Positions 27,501 through 35,725 of a DNA stretch of 46,725 bases are shown one piece after another. The translations under genes and the position numbers were made by a program. Source of the stretch: Neelides folsomi (lineage: Eukaryota; Arthropoda; Collembola; Neelipleona; Neelidae); NCBI GenBank assembly GCA_034687125.1, contig JAQGBZ010000450.1, forward strand, positions 1-46,725, written 5' to 3'. Each line of letters opens with the position of its first letter. Positions within the stretch are counted from its first letter, which is position 1. A model generated the notes under the pieces. The model ran no database searches, had not been told where the DNA came from, and was given only the letters and a program-made list of their open reading frames with translations.

Positions 27501-29370
27501 TTTGTCTTCCTGAGCGTAATATACAAGTTCATAAAGGTCCTTTTTGGAAGGAGAAAAAACGTGAAATATGGCTCGCCATTCAATTCGTGAAAGGAAGAAG
27601 GGATTTGGGAATTGGAGAAAAATTATGCTAAAAACTGTCGTACCTTGAAGCACGGAGGAGCACAACGGCTTCAACAAGTTTATCCGTGTGGAGAAATACG
27701 GCAATCCGCTCTACGGCCGTCGACCTGTCAAATTCAAATATTCACTTTTTATAACTCCATAAAATATACCATTTTCTTTTTACGACTTTATCAATTTATG
27801 GCATATTGGTAAGATTCAATTCAATTTATATTCATTCAAAATGAATTAAAAATATTTAGATGTGAGTTGTAAATAGTGCTTTTATCACACCTCTTTGCTC
27901 TTCAATAATACATTATGAAATACCATTTTCTCTATTGGGGTTTCGCGGTGAGGAATTCCTTTTGATGAGTTATCCTAAAAAGTCGCTCTGGTTATTGAAA
28001 GTAATAAATTCGTCACCGAGAGTGAAAGCAGATTAGATTCCTCTAGGCTTTCCCTATTCTCCCTGCCCAACGACCACCAAATATAATGAAAAATAGCAAT
28101 AATCGAGATTGGAGACCCGGAATGTGATTCTGAATGAAAAGAAGAGGAAATGGCATTTCATTTACCTGATGAAATTCCCTGAGATGAGACATACCTACTA
28201 TAATCTCTACCATTCATACCATAGAACTCAATGAAAGGCTGAATCCTCAAGGTATCTGGACCCAAGTTATTTGAGTAAAGAAAAGTCAAGACCTGCAAAT
28301 ATATTTTATTACTCTTCTATTATCCTTGCATATAATAACCTCCTTTTCAAAAATATTCTTTTCATCCAATTTCATATGGTCAAAAAGACAGAAAAATTTA
28401 ATGAAATAGGCCTTTATAAAAAATCAATATTTTTACCTTTCATACGATCTACCTGTACATACATTGTGTACCTATCCTAACTACTCATACGATTACTCGA
28501 ATTATGATGTACCATAGATAGGATCTAATCTGAAATATTAAATTCAATATTTCAAAATATCTTGCTACACACATTTAATTTTCGTCCTATAATAAATTAA
28601 ATTAATTTCACTTTAAATTGGAATCTAAAAGATATAATCTATTTAAATGTTGAACATTGAACAGGAAAAGAATTATGTTAACTCTATTTGCTCATTGAAT
28701 GCGTTCTCGTTCGTAAATCCTAAACTCTCTTATCATTTCACGCCATATGTTATGAATTTATGGAATTTATAAGGGGCTGAAGGAGAAGAATAAACGATTG
28801 AGTAATAGAATAAAACCGCCTTTTCTAACTCACCCAAAAATGTTTCATTCATGTCCAGGATCTCTCTAGAGAAAGTGAGGATTTAGGAAAAAGAAATCTT
28901 TTTGCCCAAATTTATAGAGTTGGAGCTATTCACGAAAAGAAGCGAAGCATGATCATTCTAAATGATGATTATCATCATTCCACTTCTTAATCCTCTCTTG
29001 TGATTTCCCCTTTTACTTGAGCCGAATAAGGAATAAGTCTGTAATGGTAGTGCAAGTTACGAGCAAGTTAAGTTATTACACGTAATTGGATCAAGTCTTA
29101 TGAATATTTCTCATGTGTCACATGGATAAGGAGGAGGAATATTAGTGGTGAAGTTCTTGTGCAGAATAAATATTGGGTGCGTGGTGTGTGCTTACTTTTG
29201 ATCATCGATCGGAACGTCGGAGGCCGCATCGAATGGAATTACATTGGAAGTCTCATCTGGTAATTCGGTGGACAAAAGAGACGCTTCCGCATCTACAGCA
29301 ACTCGCTCCCACATTTCTTCAAGATTCAGATCAGGCTCCCCTTCTTCTCTCCTTTTTTTTTCCAATGAAC
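1..29370 (-). CDS. timeout: TIMELESS/TIMEOUT (TIM2) family replication-fork protein, C-terminal half, partial (seven exons)
   Basis: Spliced minus-strand gene: join of 29370-29196, 27724-27644, 24895-24756, 2200-2117, 1085-1028, 822-618 and 503-1, giving about 415 residues. All junctions are GT-AG and keep phase. Seen in the sequence: PFDAASDVPIDDQ followed by LLRASREVWPD, which aligns without gaps to vertebrate TIMELESS as I remember it (PFDAASEVPVEEQ ... LLRSAREVWPE). Then comes an acidic linker, a helical block with LHCVMKMFHRYAFDMGYPAL, and FMELLFWKTRQEAMEIQEGYG, close to the vertebrate FVELLFWK...EGYG. Known of the family: TIMELESS works with TIPIN in the nuclear fork-protection complex, in S-phase checkpoint signalling and in cohesion; Drosophila timeout is essential and also affects light entrainment. 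The match is to timeout/TIM2, not to the clock protein TIM. Both ends are missing: no N-terminal domain exon was found upstream, and the acidic tail is cut by the window edge. A large opposite-strand LRR gene lies within and across its introns. Confidence 0.93.
618..822 (-). CDS. timeout: timeout exon, conserved C-terminal helical block
   Basis: Acceptor TATTTTCAG before 822 and donor GTAAGT after 618; 205 nt. It encodes YANMKIISNYGKAFKNWETL then LHCVMKMFHRYAFDMGYPAL and FQKIIPLARVHEHLK. The family pattern is FA...VVxAY...HCIVKMLHRLAxDxKMxALLFQLSxFxxF. This is one of the most diagnostic parts of TIMELESS/TIMEOUT. An internal Met near 814 is not a start: the exon is flanked by good splice sites and is in phase with both neighbours. 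Confidence 0.93.
1028..1085 (-). CDS. timeout: timeout 58 nt exon (KQEVRIVDERLNFKGFLE)
   Basis: Acceptor CGTTTTACAG before 1085 and donor GTATGT after 1028. It encodes KQEVRIVDERLNFKGFLE, matching the short EKEFNFLDYLKRF-like entry into the conserved C-terminal block of the family. It starts with AC, completing GAC with the upstream exon's G, and ends with TG, completing TGC with the next exon's C. It is too short to find by ORF length alone; phase and homology support it. Confidence 0.9.
2117..2200 (-). CDS. timeout: timeout acidic linker exon
   Basis: Acceptor AATTTTCACAG before 2200 and donor GTGAGC after 2117. The 84 nt exon encodes a strongly acidic linker (ENKNEADIEDEEPSRNS, then LDDEEFEEDE). 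Vertebrate TIMELESS carries a comparable Glu-rich stretch at the same place, just before the helical C-terminal block. Phase matches both neighbours: two bases in, one base out. Confidence 0.9.
4417..4610. mobile_element. MITE-like element, 194 bp, with 37 bp terminal inverted repeats
   Basis: The left end reads CAGGGGCCCATTGCACAATA and continues through TTATTTTACTTTGTACT. The reverse complement of the right end reads CTGGGGCCAATTGCACCACA and continues with the same sequence; 33 of 37 positions match. The interior is AT-rich and has no ORF. The CAGGGGC start resembles ends of hAT-like and other non-autonomous elements, but the flanks (ATTCAATC on the left, AGATAAAC on the right) show no clear target-site duplication, so the superfamily is open. 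Confidence 0.75.
16581..16680. promoter_or_regulatory. CpG-rich patch with 8 bp inverted repeat, possible 2mit promoter or enhancer element
   Basis: CGGGGGTT at 16581-16588 and AACCCCCG at 16619-16626 are perfect inverted repeats. They are followed by a CpG-dense stretch (CGCGCCGGCGTTTCGCCACC and on to ACCGGATAG) that stands out in AT-rich surroundings. It lies about 1.1 kb upstream of the 2mit start codon. A regulatory role is inferred from composition and position only. Confidence 0.25.
17762..18307 (+). CDS. 2mit: 2mit exon 1: signal peptide, LRRNT, first LRRs
   Basis: The start codon at 17762 (context CGAAATGAGG) is chosen because a clear signal peptide follows at once (RSTLTLFFLTIIFKCQG), then the Cys-rich cap CPIECYCDHSTTC. 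It encodes 182 codons and about six repeats, including LKVLSLTRNSI, LEVLDLSQNKL, VKTLDLSSNQL and LESVNLRDNRI. Donor CAA|GTAAGT follows in phase 0. The exon is clearly richer in G+C than the surrounding intron sequence. Any upstream 5' untranslated exon is not identified. Confidence 0.93.
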
Positions 29371-32300
29371 CTGTTCAAAATTCATAACCATCATTGAGAC
29401 ATAAAAGAGATACAAATGTTGATGGTGTAGTGATAACAAAGAATTTTTCCCCAATTATCATAATCAATAATCATAATCTGATAAAATGAAATAAACGAGG
29501 AACAATTAACCAAGCCAAGGGAGAACTGAAGGAATTCAAAACAACATTTTGTTAGTCAAATAAAGGAATTCCTCTATAAAAAATAACATTCCACTTGCAT
29601 TTGCTACACAATGAGCTTCAAATGTAGTAAATATTTTTATATGCGGAAATTAACCTCATTTATTATAATTTTGTTCTTTCTATCAATATAAAGTAAAGCG
29701 CTCCTTTCCTTTGTTTTACGTCTCTAGATTAAAATTCTAATTTGAGAGAACGGTAAAATGCCGAGAGATATGCGGGTTCCTTGTATGTGAAATTTTATTA
29801 GCAAAGACGCGACACGTTTATTCAAGATATGAATTTAACAAACAGCTCGGAGCGTATAATAAGCTTACTTTATTATTAAAGATAAAATATAAGCTGGAAG
29901 TGGAAGTTAAGCTCCTCCTTGAGCTCAATACAATTTCTCTTTTACAATATTTTTTGGAGGGTAGTAGGGGGGGAGCCCTTGAGAGGATGAGCATCCATTC
30001 TTAATATATTGCTGATTTCTATCTCACTCCAATTCTTTTCCTCGGTTCTTGGAGCTCCGAGTGTGTATTTATCATTTGAGAAGAAAGTTTGAGTTTCTCT
30101 TAATACGCCTCATAGTCGAAGACTTGAGCCTTGTTATCTCTCCTCTCAACTCCTTTGTTATTAAACTCGGTCGAGTTGGAGCCTCAGAACTTGAAGCTGT
30201 TGAAGAGGATCCCCACACTCACATACACACTCCACTTCCTCTCCTTCGACTCTAATGAGGCAAATAATGTTTTCCCATTCCTCATCCAAACCTATCCCTC
30301 CCAAACTTTCCAACTTACTCATACTTTGACAATTTAACCTCTCACTTTTAAACTTGGGGAATAAATCAACCCGCCCTATAATTTTAATACAAAAACTGCA
30401 TTGAATTAAATCCTACAAATGCTAGACTTTTTCAGTATTCTAGACCAGAAGGCAAGTGCAGAATCAAATAAAGGACAAACCGCCAATAAGAGAAATTTAA
30501 AAGCGGAGTCTTCCTCGTTTAGCTTTCTCTTTAGATAAAGGAACATAAAGTTGTTTCAAGGCCTCATGAGCCTCCCAACTCCAATTTTGAGATCAAACAT
30601 TCTGGTATCCATTATTCATCAAACATATGGAAGCGGAACAAAAGAAATCTTTCGTTGGAAATCCTTTAGAGCCAAACACCATAACACCCGGGTCGAATTC
30701 GTAATTCCCTATCTTGAAATAAAGATTCTTACGGGAGAGGGCCGTTAAAAAGAATCGAACCACTTTTGAGATTACATCTTCCTCCTCAATGACCAAAATA
30801 CATTAATTCTTCACATGATCCTTCTTCGATCACATTACAAAGAAATAACAAGAACAAGAGAAAATATCCCTTTACAAGTTGATTCAAAATACACAATTTT
30901 TATACGGGTAAATGAACTCTTATCAAATCCAGAAAGAAAAAACTCTTGTTAATAATTCAAAAATACGTAAATGCGTCGGGTAACCCGAATTAATAATTCA
31001 GGATTTCTCTCAGGATAAAGTGGAACGGAAAGTAAATCCATTAAGAAATTATTAACGGGCTTCGGAGCTCTTTTCCTCGAAACAAAGGAAAGCCTCCTTA
31101 GATCATATCAAGAGTCCGGAGAATGCATAAGGCTAAGTCGTACATATATCCTCAAAAATTAAACCTTTTTCTCAATATATCTGTTGGGAGGAAGACAAAC
31201 GACCGAGCTTATGCGTCCACCTCGTAAATAGTAAAAACAAACAACTGGGAGAAAATGCGTGGAAAATAAAGAATTTCCCCCAGTCTTCCAATGGTAAATA
31301 GAAGGATGTTGGGAAAGAATGCTCCAAGGGCCAAACATCTTATTGAGATTGAGTTGGAGAATGGAATCCCTTTGTATGAAGAACCATTCCATTTGAATAG
31401 AAAATGATCCGAAGCCATAGAGAGAATGGTTAATGGGAAAGCTAGGTACGGATTTTGCCAGTGAGTTCCCCTCTCCACTCGACACATAACCATTCATTCA
31501 CATCTTAGGGCCATCGAAAGGGAAAGGGCCATTAATATTAAAATTCAATTATTTCCCCGCGCGAGTTCGCTTACACAATTAATTATCATTCAAAGAAGGT
31601 CGAAAAAGAAAACTCTTTCACTTTCCATTTCCTCTCTTTAGTCCTTACACTCATTTGATTTATATACATGCTTTTTCAGGACTAAAACAATAATCGAATC
31701 TAATTTACTTGCTTTTATTAATTGTAACAACTTCAATTTGACTTTTAAATCGAATTTTAATTCGTTTAAGGCTCCAATCAACCTAAAAAATGTGATCAAA
31801 GCATTTCCCTTATTGGTATATCTGTTAAATGTGCATATTTATATTTGCACACTGGGTATGTACCTAGTATGGAAGGATAAGATGTCAGACTTCTGAATAT
31901 TTTAATTTTCTTTGGATGTCGCGGACATTTAACTCAAAATCATTTACTAATAAGACTGGAAATTACTTTCCGATAGTGGAAATATCTATTCCAAAGACGT
32001 TTACTAAATTAAGCTAAATTGTCAAGATTAAATAGCGCGCTACAATTCAAATATTTAACTAGAATGTAAAATCGTAATTAAAGGTAATAAAAGACTTTTG
32101 TTTGAGTAAAGAATCAGTATTTCATACAAAAAAGATTCAAATAGGCATAAACCATTGATATTGGAACCAACAACATGATTCAAATAAGGTTTGATGCCAG
32201 TTTTAAATAATGCCTGCATTTCATTTTTGTAAGCATGATTCGAAACTTAGCGCCAAGAACTATAGAACTGAAATCTTTTTTCCCTTTGTTCTATAACTCA

Positions 32301-35300
32301 ACTATAACTTTTATGAATAAAAAATGGACATTTGAACTAGATTCAACCCATAAGAATAACGAAATTCTCCCCCAGACATGGTTGAAAAACAACTTTAAAA
32401 CATTCATTGTTGAGGATGAATGTTCAGTCGCATAGTCAGATATGAATCGGTAAGACTAGGGCTTATGTTATATGTTGTAGCTGGAGGTATATTTGAAATG
32501 GTATTCAATTTTGGCAAGTCTAAACAAATTATTGTGAAAATGGTGGAAGGATAACCCCATCGAACGAATTCGTGCTAAAGTCGATATTGGAATACCGCTT
32601 CTTGAACTGTGTAAGAATAACAAGAGATAATTTTTTAAATTAGTGGTATTACATTTTAATTACCAACCATTAACCTTCATTTTGGAATATGGTTCTTTGG
32701 ATAAAAGTTTGTAGTTTTTTTAAAAATCGAAAATCAGAGTCGGACATCTTATCCTTTCATACTAGGTACATAGAAGGTACTTATGTAAATACTTATGTAC
32801 ATGCCATGTTACCTGTATATGGTAGACTATAGAGCACTACTTACTGTGAAAAGAATATACATGGTGGGCAAGTATATTTTACAATATAATGGATCAGTAT
32901 TTAGCTATGTGGTATACATATTAGTAGGTATGTGTATACCTATTTATGTAATCATCGTAGTTTTAGCGGAAATGGCTTTTACATTCGACCGACCACCCTT
33001 GAGTGCGAAAAGCATTAACAATTCAATCTACGGTTGGAGCCCTAATGAAAGAGAGTGTACATAGTACCAAAATCCTGATGAGTGAAAAGTAAATTAGCAA
33101 GCAAAGACGGCCTTAATCTACAGCTCAACCACGGTGTGAAAAGGAGAATATGTAAAGGTTCATCTCTCAATGCCAACCAATGGACATACATAATGCATGG
33201 GAGTAGAATTCACATTAAAAGTGAGTGAATGGGAAGAATGAAGGAGATGATGCGGAGCAGAGAGACAACCAAAGCAAACTCATGGTTTCCTTCACAGGTC
33301 CATCTCTCCCATTAGATCCCAGAATCTCGCTCAAACTTTCCCATTACTCTATTATTCATACGCATTCAGGGTTCAAATAGGGAAAAAGTTTGTTCGCCCT
33401 CTCTTACATTAACTTAATTATTTATAACTTAACGAGAGACTTCTTGCTCTTCCCAACCCCACGAAGAGGGAAAAGGAGCTGGAAGATACACATGCATATT
33501 GTACACATTTTACAACCAAGTTCACATCGGCTCTCGTAACCTAAACCCCGGAGAAATTCCACAACGAAAGTAAAAGTTAAGAGTGGAACAGTTTGGAAAA
33601 CTTTTCCGCACTACGCGCCCCACTTCAACTAAACTCGTAGAGTTTCGAATAATTACTTTAGTAGAAATAAAAGAAGGCATCGAAGGGATTAAAAGAGCGA
33701 AACAACGAAATTCTGTTAGCTTTTAAGAAAAAGAATGGAATTCTTCGATTTGCTTTTCCCAAACACATAAACCCAATTTTAGTTTCAAAACATAAAACCC
33801 ATCATTTTTAACCCTAACACAAACAAGACGTGTACTGCCTTTCGCATTCAATGTCTACAACGAATCATAAGAAAAGAGAGTGAATTAATAATGCTAATAA
33901 CAAGTTTATCTGATCTTTACAGCCTAAAATGTCGTACCTCCGTTCGAGCTATGGAATTCCAAGTCGGAAGGACGAGGAAGTTGAAGATCCCCCAAGTGGC
34001 CCTTCAAGTTCAATAATCATAAAAACAATCGTAATCTCCACAGTCACCTGCCTCGCCTCCGTTTTCTCTCTCCTCGTCATCTCCTACCTTCTCTTCCGGT
34101 ACACTCCCATTAACTCCGCCCGAATATTCAATTTCCGGAGAATTGGTTCGAGCCGTGGAAAGGTAATTCACCTTTATTATTCCATTTCATATCAAAATAA
34201 AATAATTGAATTGAGACTCCAATTCACTCGCAAAAGCACTTCCTTTTTATTACACTTCTATTATCCATTCTATAAACACAATTCGGCCCAAGTGAAAGAC
34301 TAGAGTATAAGTGTGAGAATAGAATATCTAAGATCTGAGTGAGTAAGAGAAAGCTAAAGGTGTAGATTTTCTTATGGCTATAGTTATATCTAGGTATCTG
34401 TTTATTCAATTGTGTATTCAGTCTAACCAGATGTAAATATCCTTGTTTAAGTAGGAAGTCTTGGGATTGATTGCGTGAAAGGAAGATTGAAAGCAGATGT
34501 CAGGAAGTGAGGTAATTAATAGGGCGGCCGCATGTAACACTCCCTCCAAATCACCTCCTTTTGTCCTCGCTCTCTCCCCAATAAGAGAATTCAATTTAAG
34601 GAGGAAAAAGTAAAGGTCGTAAATTTTCAATTTGGAGTCAACTCAAGTCTCGGAGGGTCTCGTTAAGAAGGGAAGAGTAGGTCAAACGGTTTTCTACTTT
34701 CCTCTCGAGAACCTCCCCATCACTCTCGGTATCCTCTTGACAGATCAAATGGTAAAAGGGACTAAAGAGGGCCCCTTAAAACTTTACTGCTCCTTATTAA
34801 TGGAGACCTCTTGGTATAGAATTGGGGGTTCATTAACATTAATTCTCATTTCCCAAGACTCTAACTGAAGAGATCATTTATCCTCCCACCCGAGAGCAAT
34901 TGGATTAGAGACAACATCCACGTCCCTTCATCATAATCCAAACTTTCCCTATTATATTAGCATTACTAAAACAATTCCTTCTCTACTTCTTCATAAATCC
35001 AAATGAATTTTAATCCTCCTTCTTCAAAATAATTCTCTGAAATGGAGACTAAATAAACTCATAAATATTCTACTCTCATTTCTCTAAATTTAATTACATC
35101 TGTCTGTTACAAGATCTCTTGTGTTATCCTTTTAACATGAAACTTGTTCCATAATGCTAACTACTTTACAATTCCATCTAGTTTCTGAGTCAGGTCAGAG
35201 GCTTCGAAAATGTCGAGAGAAACAATAAAGATAAATTGTCTCGGAAAAGAGATCAAACGGAGATCCAGCAGATCTCTTAGAATTGAAATTGTGATAAGGC

Positions 35301-35725
35301 ACTTAAGAAATAAAATGGAAGTGCGGTAAGAAGGAAAGTGAGAAAACTCCCTTGGATCCGCTTTAAAAGTCTTTAGCTCCAAGGATGACAGAATGTATGA
35401 GAAAGCATTATTATAACTTTTATACCGCTGGGCTTCTCTGATAAAACTCCTATTTTCGTATAAAAAAGAAAGTTTTCTCTCAAAAAAACATCTAAAAGAA
35501 ACCTAAATGTTGTTGGAAGGTTCAAATGGTGGCCCAAATGATTTTTCCACTCTCAACTCTCCACTCTTGACAATTTAGGCGGAGCGGACGAGCGAAAGGG
35601 ACGGGATGGCCTACACTCGCTTTGACCAAGATCATCACCAGCAGAACCATCATGACCATGTCGAGCTGAGCGGAATAAGTAACAGGCTTTATTTTGAGAA
35701 TGAAAACATCTATCACATCACTTGA
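17762..35725 (+). CDS. 2mit: LRR type I membrane receptor-like protein, probable 2mit orthologue (complete, six exons, 882 aa)
   Basis: Join 17762-18307, 18593-18981, 21238-22259, 22543-22847, 33923-34162, 35579-35725; all junctions keep phase and the frame ends at TGA 35723-35725. Domains seen: signal peptide 1-18; LRRNT with Cys20, 24, 26 and 32; about 17-19 leucine-rich repeats from about 50 to 505, with many LxxLxLxxNxI cores; LRRCT starting NPWDC at 506-510 with a second Cys at 535; Ser/Thr/Pro/Asn-rich stalk about 540-785; membrane helix about 789-812; cytoplasmic tail 813-882. The tail has Arg-rich juxtamembrane sequence, YTRF and RLYF tyrosine motifs and a His-rich patch. Known: Drosophila 2mit is an LRR transmembrane protein with disordered regions, encoded in reverse orientation inside a timeout (tim2) intron and linked to short-term memory. 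Orthology here rests on position, strand and architecture; a protein search would settle it. Alternative: another LRR adhesion receptor. Confidence 0.88.
18308..18592 (+). other. 2mit intron 1 (285 bp)
   Basis: Starts GTAAGT and ends TTCTCAG; AT-rich, with nothing else recognised. It interrupts the LRR array in phase 0. Confidence 0.9.
18593..18981 (+). CDS. 2mit: 2mit exon 2: LRR array
   Basis: Acceptor TAATATTCTCAG before 18593 and donor AA|GTGAGT after 18981; 389 nt. It begins in phase 0 with GLRNLQYVNLDSNEV, directly continuing the repeat LEPNLFQ from exon 1, and adds about five repeats (LAHLILSSNPV, VRDFRCASNNLTVI, VALLVLDENSI, LARLWINGNK). NNLT is a possible N-glycosylation site. The last codon is completed by the first base of exon 3. 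Confidence 0.93.
18982..21237 (+). other. 2mit intron 2 (2,256 bp)
   Basis: Starts GTGAGT and ends CCGTAG; phase 2. The interior is AT-rich with no coding sequence recognised on either strand. Upstream codons in the exon 3 frame (21134-21237) are intronic and not LRR-like. Confidence 0.85.
21238..22259 (+). CDS. 2mit: 2mit exon 3: LRR array, LRRCT and start of stalk
   Basis: Acceptor TTAACCGTAG before 21238; its first base G completes AA|G (Lys) from exon 2. The repeats continue (LKSLQLEENQI, LEELNLHGNRI, LRYLDLRSNSI, LQGLDLSHNPI, LEILQLEDSP, LIELNLQRCEL). The C-terminal cap is NPWDCESFDVSAVQEL with a second Cys (SVCDKP). After the cap the sequence turns Ser/Thr/Pro/Asn rich with NVT and NFS sequons, typical of an extracellular stalk. 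Donor AAAG|GTGAGA after 22259; without splicing, translation would stop four codons later. Confidence 0.93.
22543..22847 (+). CDS. 2mit: 2mit exon 4: disordered acidic stalk (predicted)
   Basis: The acceptor ATTATTAAAG before 22543 is unusual in lacking C before AG, but has a pyrimidine tract further upstream. Donor TCG|GTAACC after 22847 is weaker than the others. It is supported by an open frame of 101 codons and by phase: GG completes G|GG from exon 3, and TCG ends in phase 0, exactly what the membrane exon needs. Composition is that of a disordered stalk: YYFEEAEEEEVQRNHHP, repeated Lys/Thr, DDDN. Direct joining of exon 3 to exon 5 would hit a stop, so some exon of this phase is required. 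Confidence 0.78.
24756..24895 (-). CDS. timeout: timeout exon with the (R)EVWPD motif
   Basis: Acceptor TTTTTCTCTAG before 24895 and donor GTAAGT after 24756. The exon is 140 nt and encodes EVWPDSMDDFGEPNAGPHDE then ILLLKSIFLEQWDAVSDRV. The family counterpart is AREVWPE...EEEIQLLKQIL in vertebrates. It ends with one base, A, which joins the AA that opens the next exon at 2200 to make Lys. The intron between is 22,555 bp and holds the first four exons of the plus-strand LRR gene. Confidence 0.93.
25510..25532. repeat. (CTTT)n simple repeat
   Basis: About five CTTT units in a row within a longer pyrimidine run in the shared intronic region. It is a microsatellite with no other signal. Confidence 0.8.
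27644..27724 (-). CDS. timeout: timeout exon (ERIAVFLHTDKLVEAVVLLRAS)
   Basis: Acceptor TTTGACAG before 27724 and donor GTACGA after 27644. The exon is 81 nt; its first base G completes AA|G (Lys) from the upstream exon, and its last two bases AG pair with the next exon's G to give Arg. The encoded STAVERIAVFLHTDKLVEA aligns without gaps to the vertebrate stretch between the PFDAASEVP motif and AREVWPE. This fixes the join and excludes the intervening ORF at 28.2 kb from the normal transcript. Confidence 0.92.
29196..29370 (-). CDS. timeout: timeout exon with the PFDAASDVP motif (most upstream exon seen)
   Basis: Acceptor TTTTGAACAG at 29371-29372 and donor GTAAGC at 29195-29190. The exon is 175 nt, starting with two bases that complete a split codon and ending with two (AA). 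It encodes a basic start (LEKKRREE), an acidic middle with LNLEEMWERVA, and the family motif NVIPFDAASDVPIDDQK. The basic start fits the Lys-rich stretch that precedes this motif in vertebrate TIMELESS. The preceding exon must end with one base of a codon; none with recognisable family similarity was found between here and the right edge. Confidence 0.92.
31859..31896 (+). repeat. Left terminal inverted repeat of the mariner-like element
   Basis: 38 bases pairing with 32734-32770 in inverted orientation with two mismatches and one single-base indel. It is preceded by TA. Confidence 0.85.
32235..32630 (+). pseudogene. Mariner-type transposase C-terminal fragment with in-frame stops
   Basis: One frame reads NKKWTFELDSTHKNNEILPQ then TWLKNNFKTFI. 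This matches the mariner pattern W.FQQD.AP.H...TQ.WL..N...FI around the second catalytic Asp, which remains as D in ELD. After a stop at 32433, the same frame holds SDMNR and DxGL, a worn version of SPDLNPLDY. It then continues through further stops to PIERIRAKVDIGIPLLEL before TAA at 32628-32630. About five premature stops and no frameshift suggest decay mainly by point mutation. The first catalytic Asp region was not found. Confidence 0.8.
32734..32770 (-). repeat. Right terminal inverted repeat of the mariner-like element
   Basis: 37 bases, inverted partner of 31859-31896; followed by TA at 32771-32772. Confidence 0.85.
33923..34162 (+). CDS. 2mit: 2mit exon 5: transmembrane segment
   Basis: Acceptor TGATCTTTACAG before 33923 and donor AAG|GTAATT after 34162; 240 nt, phase 0 at both ends. 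It encodes a short acidic, Pro-rich spacer (KDEEVEDPPSGPSSS), a hydrophobic helix (TIVISTVTCLASVFSLLVIS and on to YLLF) and a basic juxtamembrane stretch (RIFNFRRIGSSRGK). The positive charges after the helix indicate type I topology. It lies 11 kb from exon 4, beyond three timeout exons on the other strand. The Met at 33929 is internal. Confidence 0.9.
34163..35578 (+). other. 2mit intron 5 (1,416 bp)
   Basis: Starts GTAATT and ends AATTTAG; phase 0. No coding sequence or repeat recognised inside. Minus-strand ORFs at 34418-34630 and 35161-35382 do not match timeout. Confidence 0.8.
35579..35725 (+). CDS. 2mit: 2mit exon 6: cytoplasmic tail and stop
   Basis: Acceptor GACAATTTAG before 35579; phase 0 in, stop TGA at 35723-35725. 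It encodes 48 residues: AERTSERDGMAYTRFDQDHH, a His/Gln-rich run, then VELSGISNRLYFENENIYHI and a terminal Thr. YTRF fits the YxxΦ sorting-motif pattern, and several Tyr could be phosphorylated; no function is shown. A longer minus-strand ORF over the same bases is a shadow. I saw no clear polyadenylation signal close downstream. Confidence 0.88.
   Translation, partial: AERTSERDGMAYTRFDQDHHQQNHHDHVELSGISNRLYFENENIYHIT

Larger units (their letters stand above)
31859..32770 (+). mobile_element. Mariner-like (Tc1/mariner superfamily) element, decayed and shortened, 912 bp
   Basis: Inverted termini: the left begins TGTACCTAGTATGGAAGGAT then AAGATGTC; the right, reverse-complemented, begins TGTACCTAGTATGAAAGGAT then AAGATGTC. 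The first 31 bases differ at two positions. TA dinucleotides flank both ends (31857-31858 and 32771-32772), the target site of this superfamily. The interior carries the C-terminal part of a mariner-type transposase on the plus strand with several in-frame stops. At 912 bp it is shorter than a typical full element of about 1.3 kb, and the N-terminal DNA-binding part was not recognised, so it is probably internally deleted and inactive. Confidence 0.85.
22848..33922 (+). other. 2mit intron 4 (11,075 bp), containing timeout exons on the minus strand
   Basis: Separates the LRR ectodomain and stalk exons from the membrane exon. It contains timeout exons at 24756-24895, 27644-27724 and 29196-29370 on the other strand, the mariner-like relic at 31859-32770, a CTTT simple repeat near 25510 and a cryptic exon-like ORF near 28.2 kb. 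Nothing else coding was recognised in 22848-24755, 24896-27643, 27725-29195, 29371-31858 or 32771-33922. Confidence 0.78.

Noticed and set aside
28195..28292. First taken as a normal timeout exon because its donor phase fits the 27724 exon
   Set aside because: The upstream phase does not fit (immediate stop), and the direct 29196-to-27724 join aligns without gaps to vertebrate TIMELESS. Reported only as a possible cryptic exon.
30131..30337. Plus-strand overlapping ORFs with Leu/Asn patterns, considered as extra LRR exons
   Set aside because: No usable splice sites, and the repeat spacing does not match; 2mit is already complete in phase without them.
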